Shown: in pieces, positions 32,267 through 44,041 of the stretch
Layout: every line of letters starts with the position of its first letter
How positions within the stretch are numbered: the stretch's first letter is position 1
From: Chamaecrista fasciculata
Lineage: Eukaryota; Streptophyta; Magnoliopsida; Fabales; Fabaceae
Length of the DNA: 64,000 bases
NCBI GenBank assembly: GCA_003254925.1
Contig: QANZ01003464.1
Coordinates: 159,144 to 223,143 of the forward strand
Direction: 5' to 3'
The notes under the pieces: generated by a model
Seen by the model: the letters and a program-made list of their open reading frames with translations, nothing else
Database searches by the model: none
What the model was told of the DNA's origin: nothing
Made by a program: the position numbers and the translations under genes

Positions 32267-34200
32267 TTCTCTTTTTTATTTTTTATACATGTTTATGTAT
32301 AATTTTGTATATTTTTTATGTATTTATATTATTAATTTTTTATAAATAAGATATTTTGATTTTAAAATTTACATAATTAATATATGTATTATATTTACAT
32401 ATGTTATGGAGTATATTTTAATTGAGTATATATATATAAAAAAAAATACAAACTCAACCTGTGAGTTCAACCCAACCTAACTCGCAACTCTCTGCGGGTT
32501 GGGTTGGTTTGGGTTGAGTTTTAAAAATTATACAACCCAACCCAACCTGCAAATTGATGTGCGGGTTGGGCTGAAATTTTCCCTCAACCCGCGCTCAGCC
32601 CTACACATCATCTATGGTGAACAAATTGTGAATGTAACGCTGCGTTTTTGGACAAAGAAATTGAGCACTTCAGAATGGGCATGAAACGCTGCTTTTTCTG
32701 ATTTATCTCCACTCTGCAAAAGCTGGAAGCTAGTATCACATTTTTTGGTTGAAACACATATAATGTAAGTATTTTCATTTCATTTGTTTGAATAATGATT
32801 AATTTATTCATGTGAGATGCACTAAAAGAACTTGAACGCAGTTAGTAAGTGTGATATGGAGGGGTTTAAATTCTCTACATTTTCTTCTCTATATATTTTC
32901 TGTGGAATTAGAAAAAGAAAAAAAAGAAGAAAAGAGATAAAATGAGTTTTATGAAATAAAAATATGTAAAATCCATATTTTTTATTTTTAGTCGAGATAT
33001 ATGTGTTGATCCTTTATACGTATAAACTTGTTAAATTTAACAATGAATTAACTTAATTTGTTACTAATTTAGCAACGTATCATTCTGTTTCTAATTCCAT
33101 TCCTAAACACATTTTTGAGTACATAATATTCTTTATTAAATTTGTTTTTAAATCTCTTTCTATTTAACTTTAAATATTATATTGCATTATTGCTAATATT
33201 AAATTTAATATTTTTTGGAAAGTAAAACACAATTAACAAACAAAAATTTGATATATAATACAACAGATTAGTAATACATTAATTTATACCAAGTTTTCTA
33301 CAATATTTGAGAAAGGTTATTGTTATAGTATCCAAAAAATTATCCTATTGTGGATTCTAAAGTTCATGTAATGTAAATTAGGAATAAGATATTGAAATCT
33401 AACAAATCTCTATCTATCAATGTCCAAAAAGCATCAATAAAACTAGAATCAACAGCATAAATGTCCTAAAAGAAAAAACTTCGCACTAATATAAAATAAG
33501 TAATCATTAATTAACAAAAAAAAAAATCAGTAGTATAAATGACCACGGAGCGTTAATGAAACAAGTACCAAAAGAATTATGTTGATAATTGGAAGGAAAA
33601 CCTCTGCACTAATAAAATAAGTCAGGTAAATTATAAATGAACAAAAACAGACACAGAGATATACCAACAATTTGGTCCAAAACTGACGTAAAAATTAAGC
33701 TCGGTTTTCTTAGATTTTGGACTAGCAGCAATAAGCCTCCTCAGCAATGATGGTTGAAGCGAAAACGATGCAGATTTGTGGAATATTTCTCATTGGGAAT
33801 TCGCCATTTCATTTGTTTTCATATGAAGTTACAATTTTTTTTNAATTATATTTTAACTTTTTTTTAACTTTTCATTTTTCTTAAAGATTTATTCAAACAA
33901 AATTTTATGTTTATAAAAGTTTTTTTTAATTAACAAGTGATTTTTAGATAAAAAAAACAACCTAGGCTTTTTAGTTGCGTGCAAATCATACTTGACCTTC
34001 AATCCAAACGGTTCTATATCTCCAACTCACATAGGCTTTTTAGTTGCGTGCAAATCATACTTGACCTTCAATTCTTACACTTTTTTTTTTGTTTGTTGAT
34101 AATTGTTTTCTTTTCAAATACATAATTAAATGCAATTCTATATTAGGCCACTGGTTGTTTGTCACGCTCTTTCAAAAAGTTGGGTGAATAAAATATTATA

Positions 34201-34588
34201 GGTTTAAGTGCACTTTTGGTCCCCTAACTTTCGCAAATGTCTCAATTTGGTCCCTTAACTTTTCTTGTTACAATTTTGGTCCCATAACTTTTGAAAACGT
34301 CTCAATTTGGTCCCCTAACTTTTTTGTTGCAATTTTGATCCTCTAACTTTTGAAAACGTCTCACCATTGGTCTCAAGTTAGGGGACTAAAATTGAGACTT
34401 TTGCGAAAGTTAGGAGATCAACGGTGAGACATTTTCAAAAGTTACGGGACTAAAATTGCAACAAAAAAAGTTAGGGGACCAAATTGATACTTTTGCAAAA
34501 TTTAGGGAACCAAAATTGTAATAAAAAAAGTTAAGGGACCAAATTGAGACCTTTGCGAAAATTAGGGGACCAAAAGTGCACTTAAGCC
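34201..34588. mobile_element. Foldback MITE with near-perfect 9-bp target duplication
   Basis: Arms start GGTTTAAGTGCACTTTTGG and end with the complement GGCTTAAGTGCACTTTTGG. Flanks are AATATTATA (34192-34200) and AATGTTATA (34589-34597), eight of nine bases. The interior is a series of 'ggtcccctaactttt' repeats in inverted order. 388 bp. Confidence 0.8.
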
Positions 34589-34642
34589 AATGTTATATAT
34601 TCATTCATCAAATTGATAGAAAAGTTTTATGGCCTCTATATA

Positions 34643-34680
34643 CTAGTTTGGGACCCGTGCGTTGCACGGGTGATGTTCTA
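34643..34680 (-). mobile_element. Helitron 3' terminus of a second family
   Basis: On the minus strand CCCGTGCAACGCACGGG forms a 7-bp stem, followed by seven bases and CTAG then T. This is a typical Helitron end. I could not find the matching 5'-TC end in the next kilobase. Confidence 0.5.
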
Positions 34681-35095
34681 TGATTTTTTTCATATAGCCA
34701 ATATTTATTCCATTGATTTATGTAATTTCTTTAAGAACATTATTCTATGAACTAAAATATGGTCATAAAATTATGAATTTGTTGTACATACTCCTGATGT
34801 ATTTGTTTTAAGNTGGATTTTTCTATCATATAATTTAAGTTGATGCTTTTTGTTTTTTTTTTAAAGAAAAAGAATCGAAAAGAATACGGAGAGTGAGTAA
34901 TTAAATTTATATAAGTAATGATGATCTATCATATCATTATATATAGCATTTAGTCACACAGCAAGTACACACACATATATACATATATATGGAGTCCCAA
35001 GAAATATAACTCGGGTTTTATTTTATAATATAGTTTCAACTTATGTTGAATATAGTAACTAAAGTGGAGTGTGTGTATAACTGTATATATATTGA

Positions 35096-37581
35096 TTAAG
35101 AGAGAGCAAGCTGGCTGATAGTCATTGGATGAGTGTAGGATGGATTAGAACCATTATATGCAGAAAGTGCACGCAATTGATAAACAGGATCTGTGGGATG
35201 AAATCCATCCCAAAATAAGTATTGGGATCTATTCGGACATGGCGTCCCATCTCTAATACACGTCGGACTCCCCGAACTCGTATTTATTGGGCAACAACTA
35301 ATGTTTCTAATCGGAAAACCTGAAATGCATACATATGTGTAATTATATTAATTGGCAATATAATTTAATTAATTGGTTATTAGTTAGTTTGAGATGATAA
35401 TTTAATTAATTTGTGGTACATATATATATACATACCAGTAACGAGTTCCGGATTTTGAGCATAGATTGCAGTGGTGTTGGTAAACACAAATCTGGCTCCT
35501 TGGGAGGGGATTGTATTATTATTGAATTGATCCACAAGTGACTTTAGCTTTTGGTCGAAAATTGCAGCTGCTCTGTTTTCTTCTTCTGTGTTATTACCAT
35601 GTACTGCCAGTTCATAGGGTGTACTCCCTATGGGTCCCAACCCTGATAACACTATCTTTCTTGCTCCAGATTCTATCAATTTCTGCATCCATCGTCCATT
35701 ATCGTTCAGGCCCCACGTAATTATTATAAAATTACAATCTTAATTGATTGGCCTCAAATCTATCACATACAAAACATATATCTTATATTATATAGTTCCA
35801 CCTGTTTCTGGTCGTCCATGTTTAAAACTATAGTCTATAAAATTAAAAATAAGAGAAAATTTACTATTTGGTCTCTCTTTCTTTACTAAGTTAACAATTT
35901 AGTCTCTTATTTATTTTACATACATATTTGCGTGCCCGTTAGGGTACGAAAAGCCCCTAGTATATATATATGGACAATGTCCTATTTTGGTCTCTCATAT
36001 TTGGACAAGGTTCTGTTTTGGCCCCTCAAGATTTTTTTGTTCCGTTTTGGTCCCTCAAATTTTCAAAAAGTTCCACCATTCATCCTTGACTTTTTTCCAT
36101 CTACTTTTTCCGCTAAAAAAAAGGAAAAGAAAAAACTAACTTTCATCTCCTAACAATTTTGCTCTTTTGCATTAAGATCCTTCCCTTATGTAAAAGAGCA
36201 AAATTATTGAGAGATGAAAGTTATTTTTTTTTTCCTTTTTTTAATAACAGAAAAAGTAGATATAAAAGAGTCAGGAACTCATGGTGGAACTTTTTAGAAA
36301 CCTGAGGGACCAAAATAGAACGAAAAAATTTTGAGGGACCAAAACAGAACGAAAAAATTTAAGGGACCAAAATAGAACTTTGAGCAAACATGAGGGACCA
36401 AAATAGGACTTTGGCCTATATATATAGCTAAAACTCTATTTTATATTACACCCTTATTACACTTGTATAATTAGTAAGTTTTTCACAAACTTTGATCTAG
36501 CTAGGACAAACTTATTCACAAAGAAATATTAGAACTAGATATATACCTTTGTATATTTAGTAAGTTGGTCAATGAGAAGGTCAGCAAACTCGGTGGTATT
36601 ATAGATTTTGCTTGAAGGGTAAAACTCGGGCAAGAAGTAATTGAGTAGATAATCAGTGCTTCCAATGGTGAAATAATACAAGCACTTCATTAAGTATTGC
36701 TTCGCTTGTTGATTTCCCCCAAGTCTCCTACTGATTTCAGGAACTGTGAATAATAGGTGATTCGATATCTGTGCTCCCAGAAAGAAATTCTCACCCTGCC
36801 AATTTTTCAATCCAATTGTGTGCATATTATGTACATGTCAATTGAGTTGTAAAATCAAACACAGAGCAAAACTAAACCATGCATATATATATATATATAT
36901 GTGTGTGTGTATATATATATATGAATATGAGTATTAATATAATTCTGCACAATCAATAAAATTCACAAAATTATTTTTGTGCCTTTAATGATTCATGCAA
37001 TATATATATGTACGTAGCATCATATCACACCAAGTTGATCTTGCCGGTTTCATAGAGAATTCCTGCTGCTCCAGATGCATAGTTGAGTCCTTTTGTGTCA
37101 TCAGAACTACTTCTATTTGCAAAGGATGGTATCATATCCGCCAGCTCCAGAAATTGAGCTGTCAATATAATGTCATCATATCATCAATTCATCATAAGCC
37201 CTCACGTATATATAAAACTAAAGAATTATTAATTGAATAATATATATATATATATATATCAGAAATATCTAAATTGATGATAAGTGTATAGTAATAGTAT
37301 ATATTACAAATAAAGTCGGATTCAGTTCGATTATTGGTAAATCTTCCGGTGGGACCACGAGGGGCATCAATCCCATATGGTGAATAGTTAGCTTTGGCTC
37401 TTGTAAAAATAAGGTTGTTGTTGTTGCCATTATCAGTTAAAGAGTCTCCGAACTTGTACATGCACGGCACCACTGGCTCTCCCTCAACACAACAACGTTG
37501 CATGCATGTTGCACACAACACAACTACAAGAGCCACCACCGCCACCAACCATTTCTCATCCTTACTCTTTCTTCTACTCAT
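35096..37581 (-). CDS. GDSL esterase/lipase-like protein (GDSL4) with altered oxyanion block
   Basis: Exons on the minus strand: 37581-37308, 37158-37031, 36795-36547, 35682-35436 and 35319-35096, all GT-AG, giving 373 aa with a complete frame. A signal-type N terminus (WLVAVVALVVVLCATC) precedes KFGDSLTDNGNNN with Ser47. LNYASGAAG (block II) and WDGFHPTD with Asp337 and His340 are kept. Block III reads IGSTDY instead of IGSNDY: Thr181 (codon ACT) replaces the Asn that helps form the oxyanion hole in SGNH hydrolases. Activity may be weakened or lost. Intron 3 contains a Helitron and a Mutator-type MITE side by side. A TATA motif (CTATATATATC near 37660, minus) is conserved with GDSL5. Confidence 0.88.
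35781..35960 (+). mobile_element. Short Helitron in GDSL4 intron 3
   Basis: Plus orientation: starts TCTTATATTATATAG after an A, ends GCCCCTAG before a T, with the hairpin GCGTGCCC / GGGTACG just before the end. 180 bp, about one unit of the 1874-2230 dimer. Confidence 0.8.
35972..36416. mobile_element. Mutator-type foldback MITE in GDSL4 intron 3
   Basis: Same family as 2757-3264 (inner arms CCTATTTTGGTCTCTCATAT; right end AGGACTTTGGCC). The 9-bp flanks TATATATAT at 35963-35971 and 36417-36425 match, but being a TA run they are weak evidence alone. It lies only 11 bp from the Helitron end at 35960. Confidence 0.75.
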
Positions 37582-37654
37582 CTCTTTCTCTCAATATGAT
37601 TAATTAGGCAATTAGCAATGATATGGTGATATGTAATTTGGAATCAAGCAAGAG

Positions 37655-37666
37655 ATATATATAGGA
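37655..37666 (-). promoter_or_regulatory. TATA box of GDSL4
   Basis: CCTATATATATCTCTTGC on the minus strand about 75-85 bp upstream of the start. The same motif and flanks recur upstream of GDSL5 near 41320-41335, so both promoters share ancestry. Confidence 0.5.
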
Positions 37667-37979
37667 AGGGTTTCAATGATGCAATAATTAAGATTCAAGA
37701 AAATTAATGGATAGTTTACGTACGCCACCCTGGAAATTAAATGATTAATTGAGAGAGGCTACTAGCTAGCTAGCTAGCCTATAATTATAAAACCCTCTAA
37801 TTATGTTGATGGCGAAACATGGATCAAATTTTCCATATATATATATGTACCTAACATGATAACCTAACTAAGAGATTTGAAGGGAAAGATTTAATTCAAA
37901 GAGATAAAACTTACAATGTAATTCAATTCTTAATTATAGATTTCACTTATATGATGTATGATATATATATATATATATA

Positions 37980-38620
37980 TTTGGCCTAAAACATAATTTA
38001 TTTAAAAGCAAGGCAAAGTCAAGCATAATACAAACGATAACAAAGCTAAATAAGTCAACCCCTCTCTAGCATAAGTAGAAACACTAGACTGGATATCAAC
38101 TAACGAAGGTGGGGGGTTTGCAACCCATCCAAAAGGACCCATCCTCGTGTCAGACAAATTGGCAATACAAACAGCTGCTAAGATAGTGGATTAGGGATTC
38201 AACTAAAGTTACAATCATCTAAGGAACTGGAAACATAAATAATATCATTTGACCAGAAACATAATCAAATCAGGAAGCCGCCATGGAAGCCTAAACCAGA
38301 AACGCTTTCGCAGAGCATCCAGACCAGATCGGTGCCGTGGAGGACCAAAACCGGAACGACGTCGCCGAAAACGCCAAACGATATTGACTCCGTGGGAGCC
38401 CTGATCATCCAGAACGCCATCACCATAAAACTGTAGAAATAAAGAAATACTCTCATAAATAGAGAAATGGACCCTCACAAGGAAGGGATTTACACTACCT
38501 AGACGGAGGGGATACCGCCGCTGAGCAACGACAACCCAAACCTACTAGATCTGGTGAGAGAGGAAGTAGAGATGGTAGAGAGAAGGCGGCTAGGGTTGAT
38601 TTTGATGTATGATATTTGAA
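37980..38620 (-). mobile_element. Probable retroelement or captured gene fragment
   Basis: GC-richer block in AT-rich DNA. On the minus strand it starts with an 'aaccctagccgcc' leader, passes through a short open stretch (38478-38245) rich in Arg and Gly, and ends 'ttgccttgcttttaaataaa'. The end resembles non-LTR retroelement tails, but I recognise no reverse transcriptase motif. Type uncertain. Confidence 0.35.
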
Positions 38621-38629
38621 TTAACAATT

Positions 38630-39595
38630 TTCTTTTTTGCTTCTCACAGATTTCCTCTATTAGGGACAATCTTGTTTATTTAAAGTACTGTAGTTTAATA
38701 TATACTAAATGTGAGCTGATTATCTCTTTTAGCAAGAATTTGAACATAAGTTTATTATGTTGTAGGAGACTAACTCCTTCCTTTAGACTCAACTATCGTT
38801 AATTTAACTAAACAAAAATGATGAAGAGAAAGAAAGGGTGAAAAGATTAAATTGAAATATAAAATTATTTAAAAATCATTTCCTTCTAATCTGATTCGAT
38901 CCTCTCCTTTTTTTTTTGAAATACTAAAAAAGTCATTGAATTCATGAGTTATGTGTTGCATGCATGCATGCTTGCATTTTTATTTAATATATATTAAATT
39001 ATATTTCATTCTTATTTGCTAAAAAGCTTTTTAAAAAAAATGTAGGATCTATTGGATTAGCCTTGAGTTTGAGTATATATATATATTTATGTGTGTGTGA
39101 GAGAGATCGAGATTTGTAATGCAAATAACAATTTTAATTTATTTAAGACTAATATTAGTAAAGTTAAATTTTTACATTTTAATAATATATACATAATTTA
39201 AGAAAATCAGTGATAAAAAAAATCTAAAATTATATATAATAAGACATAATAAGTGTCAACGAAGTGTAAAGTTGGAATAAATTGTTATGAATGAAGCCTT
39301 AAATTTCCTTCTTTTTTGTACGGATGAACTATGAACTACAAGAGAAAAAAAAAATAAGGGAATAAGGCGTGGGACAGATCTATATGTACTCAAATTAAAG
39401 GCCGAAGCACTGAACTTTTCCATGGGCCTACAAGCCCAATTAGCCTTCAATGTAGAAGTGCCCCCCATCCTACACTTTACTTTAAGAAAAGAGGGCATAG
39501 TCAGACCGGCCCCCACAAAAAACAAAAAAAAAGTAACTTGATATGAAAGCAACTGGAATGGCGATTTCCTTGTAATGTGTTCAATGAAGTCGCAT
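38630..39595. other. Spacer including repeat R2
   Basis: AT-rich DNA without genes. Repeat R2 (39285-39520) is the second copy of the block described at 28720-28955 and stands directly upstream of unit C. Confidence 0.5.
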
Positions 39596-40225
39596 GGATC
39601 ATGTGTGTTTTCCAACTCTTGTTTGTTTCTCTCTAACAAGTAACAACCTTGCTGAAAATCTGGTAGATCAGAATATCAGATCACGATTACGACATGATTG
39701 TAGGTTAAAGTATCACATTTTGTTAGAGTTTGTACTTTGTAGTGTGAATATTACTTATCTTCTATATATATATAGCCATATATACTCTGATCTAAAGCAC
39801 CATCACAACTACTTCAATTTTTCATCTTCAACTATATATTCCCTTCAATTCGATCGTCTCTGTAGGTTTTAGTACAAAGCAGGGCATGGCATCATTATTT
39901 CATAGATGGAAATGGAAGCACAGACATCACCTCATATCATCATCTTTCATTTACTCAAATCCCAAACAATATACACATCTCTCACACTCCTTCCCAGGGT
40001 ATCTTTAATAAGAGCTAACAGGTAAATATATAATTAAGTAAAACACTATATATACGCAGTCTGCAAAATGATAATTAAATTATTATTATACTCGATCACT
40101 TATACTATATATGGTGCTTATTAATTTGATGCATTAATTACATATATTGTTGTTTGTAGAGGGAAGCAAGGTGTGGTACGGAGCCTGAGAAGGAAGGAAG
40201 GTTCTGGGTTCTCACTTCTGAGCAT
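39596..40225 (+). other. Unit C: copy with 40-codon ORF and second exon running into the gap
   Basis: Plus-strand copy of unit A. The ATG at 39886 opens 40 codons starting MASLFHRWKWKHRHH and stops at 40006-40008, just before a donor (CTAACAG then GTAAAT, 40021). A candidate second exon starts at 40160 after TTTGTAG, reads antisense to the same ZHD stretch as in unit B, and is cut by the N run at 40226. Confidence 0.4.
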
Positions 40226-40578
40226 NNNNNNNNNNNNNNNNNNNNNNNNNNNNNNNNNNNNNNNNNNNNNNNNNNNNNNNNNNNNNNNNNNNNNNNNNNN
40301 NNNNNNNNNNNNNNNNNNNNNNNNNNNNNNNNNNNNNNNNNNNNNNNNNNNNNNNNNNNNNNNNNNNNNNNNNNNNNNNNNNNNNNNNNNNNNNNNNNNN
40401 NNNNNNNNNNNNNNNNNNNNNNNNNNNNNNNNNNNNNNNNNNNNNNNNNNNNNNNNNNNNNNNNNNNNNNNNNNNNNNNNNNNNNNNNNNNNNNNNNNNN
40501 NNNNNNNNNNNNNNNNNNNNNNNNNNNNNNNNNNNNNNNNNNNNNNNNNNNNNNNNNNNNNNNNNNNNNNNNNNNNNN
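40226..40578. other. Assembly gap (353 Ns)
   Basis: A run of Ns of unknown true length. It hides the rest of unit C exon 2 and possibly exon 3 of GDSL5. Reading frames crossing it are meaningless. Confidence 0.99.
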
Positions 40579-40715
40579 AAAAAAAAAAAAACCTTTCAAG
40601 AAATTTAAAAGAATTCTGCACAATGAATATAACAAGTTTTTTGTGCCTAGCTATAAATTCATGCAATATTAATAAATATATTTGTATATGTAAGTGTATA
40701 TATGTAGTAGCACAC

Positions 40716-41252
40716 CAAGATCTTGCCGGTTTCATAGAGAATTCCCGATGTTCCAGATGCATACTTGACACCTTTGGTTATGTCAAAACCACTTGTATTT
40801 GCAAAGGGTGGTATCATAGGCGCCAACCCCAGAAATTCAGCTATATATCAATAATAATGTCATGGGAAAAATGTTAGCCCCTCACGTATATATATATACA
40901 AAACAAAAGAATGAACTAAAGAATATATATATATATATATATTTCAACGAAAAAAAAAGAATATATATATATATATTTATATATATTACAAATAAAGTCG
41001 GCTTGAGTTCGGTTATTGTAAAATCTTCCGGTGGGACCAGTAGGGGAGTCAATCTCATATGGTCTGTAGTTAGCTTTGGCTAAGGTAGGAAGGTTGTTGA
41101 CACTTGTTGTTGTTGCCATTATCAGCTGTAGAGTCTCCCATAATGTACATGCATGGCACTACAGGTTCTCCCTCAACACAACGTTGCATGCATGTTACAA
41201 GAGCCACCACCACCACCAACCATCTCTCATCCTTACTCTTTCTTCCACTCAT
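40716..41252 (-). pseudogene. GDSL5: truncated and frameshifted GDSL gene (exons 1-2 only)
   Basis: Exon 1 (41252-40990) begins MSGRKSKDERWLVVVVALV and has MGDSTADNGNNN, then loses frame: the continuation THTSV-type region NLPTLAKANYRPYEID lies in the next frame, a net +1 (or -2) change inside the AAC repeat near 41103-41110. Exon 2 (40840-40716) is in good order but has GVKYASG where sisters have GVNYASG or GLNYASG. Exon 3 is not seen before the gap, and exons 4-5 are absent on the far side, where unit C lies. The TATA region near 41325 resembles that of GDSL4. So it is a dead 5' duplicate of GDSL4. Confidence 0.8.
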
Positions 41253-43310
41253 CTCTCTCTCTATATATATATGTATATGCTTAAATAATTAAGTGATATA
41301 TATGTAATTTGGAATTAAGCAAGAGATATATATAGGAAGGTTTTCACTGATGCAATTGATTAAGATTCAACAGAAGGGTAGTTATTTGACTAATTACAGT
41401 AATTAGTATATACGCCGCCGCGCCACCCTAGAACTTAATATAATTAATTGATAGAGGCTTCTAGGCTACTAATTATGTTTATGGCGAATAAACAATATGA
41501 ATGGAATTTTCCATATACGTACCTACTACCTAACATGCTAACCTAAATAAGTACAATTTAAGGGAAAGATTGATTTCAAAGAGAGGGAAAACTAATTAAT
41601 TAGAATGTACTTTTTTATTATAGATTATTTCACCTATATTATGATGTGTGATACCTGATGAATTGAACAAACTTAAGAAGAGAAAGGAAGGAAAAAAAAA
41701 AGACTAAATTTAAAAATCATTTCCTTCCTATCTCCTCTTTTTTTTTAATCTTTTTTGAAATACTAATTAAAAAATAATTAAATTTATGAGTTATGTGTCG
41801 AGGTCAAATTATATATCTTATATTATATGGCTCCACCCCTTTTGGTCGTCCTTATTTTTTAACTTTAGGCTAAAATTTAATTAACCAATCAAAAAATATA
41901 TAATTGTTCATATTATAATTATAAATTAAATAAAAAACTACAAAGTGGGATGAGAACATGGGTTGTACCTCTCTCTCTCCCTATCTTTCTCTATTATGTG
42001 GGAAATAGTTTATTTTTTTTAAGCCAAAACTTCACTTGAGTCCATAATGTTTACTATCAATTTTATTTTGATCCCTAATATTTGCATGCCCTAACTAATA
42101 TATATATATATATTGTTTTGGTATTCTCCAATTGAGGTAATAAATATATTGGAGGCATAGTAGTAAGTACATCAAATATGAATATTTCTCTCAATAAAAA
42201 TTGAAAACTAAATTCACAATGTTATGAATAAGGTGGGTTGGTTTATCATTTCACAAATTCACTCAGAGTTAACTCAATTGCGAGTTAAATGAGCAAACTC
42301 ATCGAATTGGGCTCGACTTTACTTTTAAATGCACTTATATCTTATTACTTTACTTTTAAATGCACTTATATCTTATTATTTATTCTTATTTATCACAACT
42401 CTGTGCTCTTGCCAAGTGTCTCAACGAAGTGTAAACCGTAAAGTTGGATTAAACGGGTTGACGCCTAAAATTCCATTCTTTTTTTTTACGGATGAAGTTA
42501 TGAATTATAAGATCAAAATTCAAAATGCAAGAAAAATAAGGGAATAAGGCGTGGGAGAGATTGGCAAAAAAAAAAAAGCGTGGGAGAGAATCTATATGTA
42601 CTCAAAGCACTGACCTTTTTCATGGGCCTACAAGCCCAATTAGCCTTCAATGTAGAAGTGCCCCCATCCTACACGTTACATTAAGAAAAGAGGGCATAGT
42701 CAAACCCAAAAAAAAAAAAAAAGAATAGTAACTTCATATGAAAACAAACGAAATGGTGAATGCCCAAAGAGAATTAGAAAACAAAGCTTAATTTTTGGCT
42801 CAGTTTTGGATCAAATTGTTGGTATTTTCAGCTCTTTCCTTAATGATTTAAGTAAGGCATCTTATGTCTTTCATCTTTGAGATATTATGACATGATTCTA
42901 TCTTGTTTTAATGTGAAGGTAGTGAACTACTTTGCAGTTATTTTACCTCCATATTTGAAATCGTTTTTTTGTTTTTTGTAATTTTGGTTGATATTTCAGC
43001 AAAATCTGATGAGAGAATTGACCAAAGTATAAAATGAATATTAATTTCTCACAAAAGATACTAAATAAAAAAGTTTTCTACCAAAACAGTCAAGATTATT
43101 TAATCTTTTAAATTAAAAAATCTCAACATTATCTGCAGACAATGTTAGATAATGACAAAATACATTTTTATAATAATTAATAAAAATTATTAATATTAAT
43201 TATAAGTTTAGCTTAGTTTTGAATAGAGTAATAAAATAGAAATTATAAAAAAATGTAAATTAAATATTTAAATTAAACTTAAATTAAAAACATTATATTA
43301 TTAAGTGAGA
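41253..43310. other. GDSL5 upstream, repeat R3 and spacer
   Basis: 41290-41660 resembles the GDSL4 upstream region (37600-37970). 41816 starts a truncated Helitron. 42440-42725 is repeat R3. A ~35-bp direct repeat ('ctttacttttaaatgcactt') lies at 42318-42380. No gene. Confidence 0.5.
41816..42100 (+). mobile_element. Truncated Helitron 5' end
   Basis: TCTTATATTATATGGCTCC after an A, then 'accccttttggtcgtcc' as in the intact copies. No hairpin or CTAG end is found downstream, although CATGCCCTAAC near 42085 may be a decayed remnant of it. The right boundary is a guess. Confidence 0.5.
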
Positions 43311-43314
43311 ATTC

Positions 43315-44041
43315 AAATAAAAGAAATATTCATTCATATTTCATATTTCATAAAATGATTAAATTAAATCGAGTGCATAATTTTTTATATCTATGAAAAA
43401 AAATACAGAAAATAAAAAATTTCATATATTTCAGCAAATAAAAGAAATATTCATTCATATTTCATATTTCATAAAATGATTAAATTAAATCGAGTGCATA
43501 ATTTTTTATATCTATGAAAAAAAATACAGAAAATAAAAAATTTCATATATTTCAGCAAATAAAAGAAATATTCATTCATATTTCATATTTCATAAAATGA
43601 TTAAATTAAATCGAGTGCATAATTTTTTATATCTATGAAAAAAAATACAGAAAATAAAAAATTTCATATATTTCAGCAAATAAAAGAAATATTCATTCAT
43701 ATTTCATATTTCATAAAATGATTAAATTAAATCGAGTGCATAATTTTTTATATCTATGAAAAAAAATACAGAAAATAAAAAATTTCATATATTTCAGCAA
43801 ATAAAAGAAATATTCATTCATATTTCATATTTCATAAAATGATTAAATTAAATCGAGTGCATAATTTTTTATATCTATGAAAAAAAATACAGAAAATAAA
43901 AAATTTCATATATTTCAGCAAATAAAAGAAATATTCATTCATATTTCATATTTCATAAAATGATTAAATTAAATCGAGTGCATAATTTTTTATATCTATG
44001 AAAAAAATACAGAAAATAAAAAATTTCATATATTTCAGCAA
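43315..44041 (+). repeat. 121-bp tandem repeat, six copies
   Basis: The word AAGAAATATTCATTCATATT starts at 43321, 43442, 43563, 43684, 43805 and 43926, an exact 121-bp step. Copies look identical by eye, except that the last has one A fewer in an A-run near 44004. AT-rich, with the marker 'aatcgagtgcataa' in every copy. No ORF. The array lies about 770 bp past the 3' end of GDSL6. Confidence 0.95.

Larger units (their letters stand above)
31245..35095. other. Spacer with several MITEs and repeats
   Basis: No gene found. Besides the listed elements, 32455-32610 has repeated 'gggttgggtt' and 'caacccaacc' motifs in both orientations, usual for decayed hAT-like MITEs. 33780-33840 is an inverted match to 42730-42780. 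33960-34150 matches 27950-28130. Confidence 0.5.

Noticed and set aside
32020-32349. 109-codon open frame
   Set aside because: It reads through the hairpin MITE at 32129-32266, whose two arms explain the open frame on both strands.
38245-38478. Arg-rich open frames at 38.2-38.5 kb as a gene
   Set aside because: Overlapping frames on the same strand, no domain, and surroundings like a retroelement fragment.
40121-40877. Long open frames on both strands across the N run
   Set aside because: They are open only because Ns are translated as X; the real pieces are ZHD remnants and GDSL5 exon 2 flank.
43315-44041. CRISPR-like regular spacing
   Set aside because: The whole 121-bp unit is repeated without unique spacers, and this is a plant nuclear genome; it is a simple tandem repeat.
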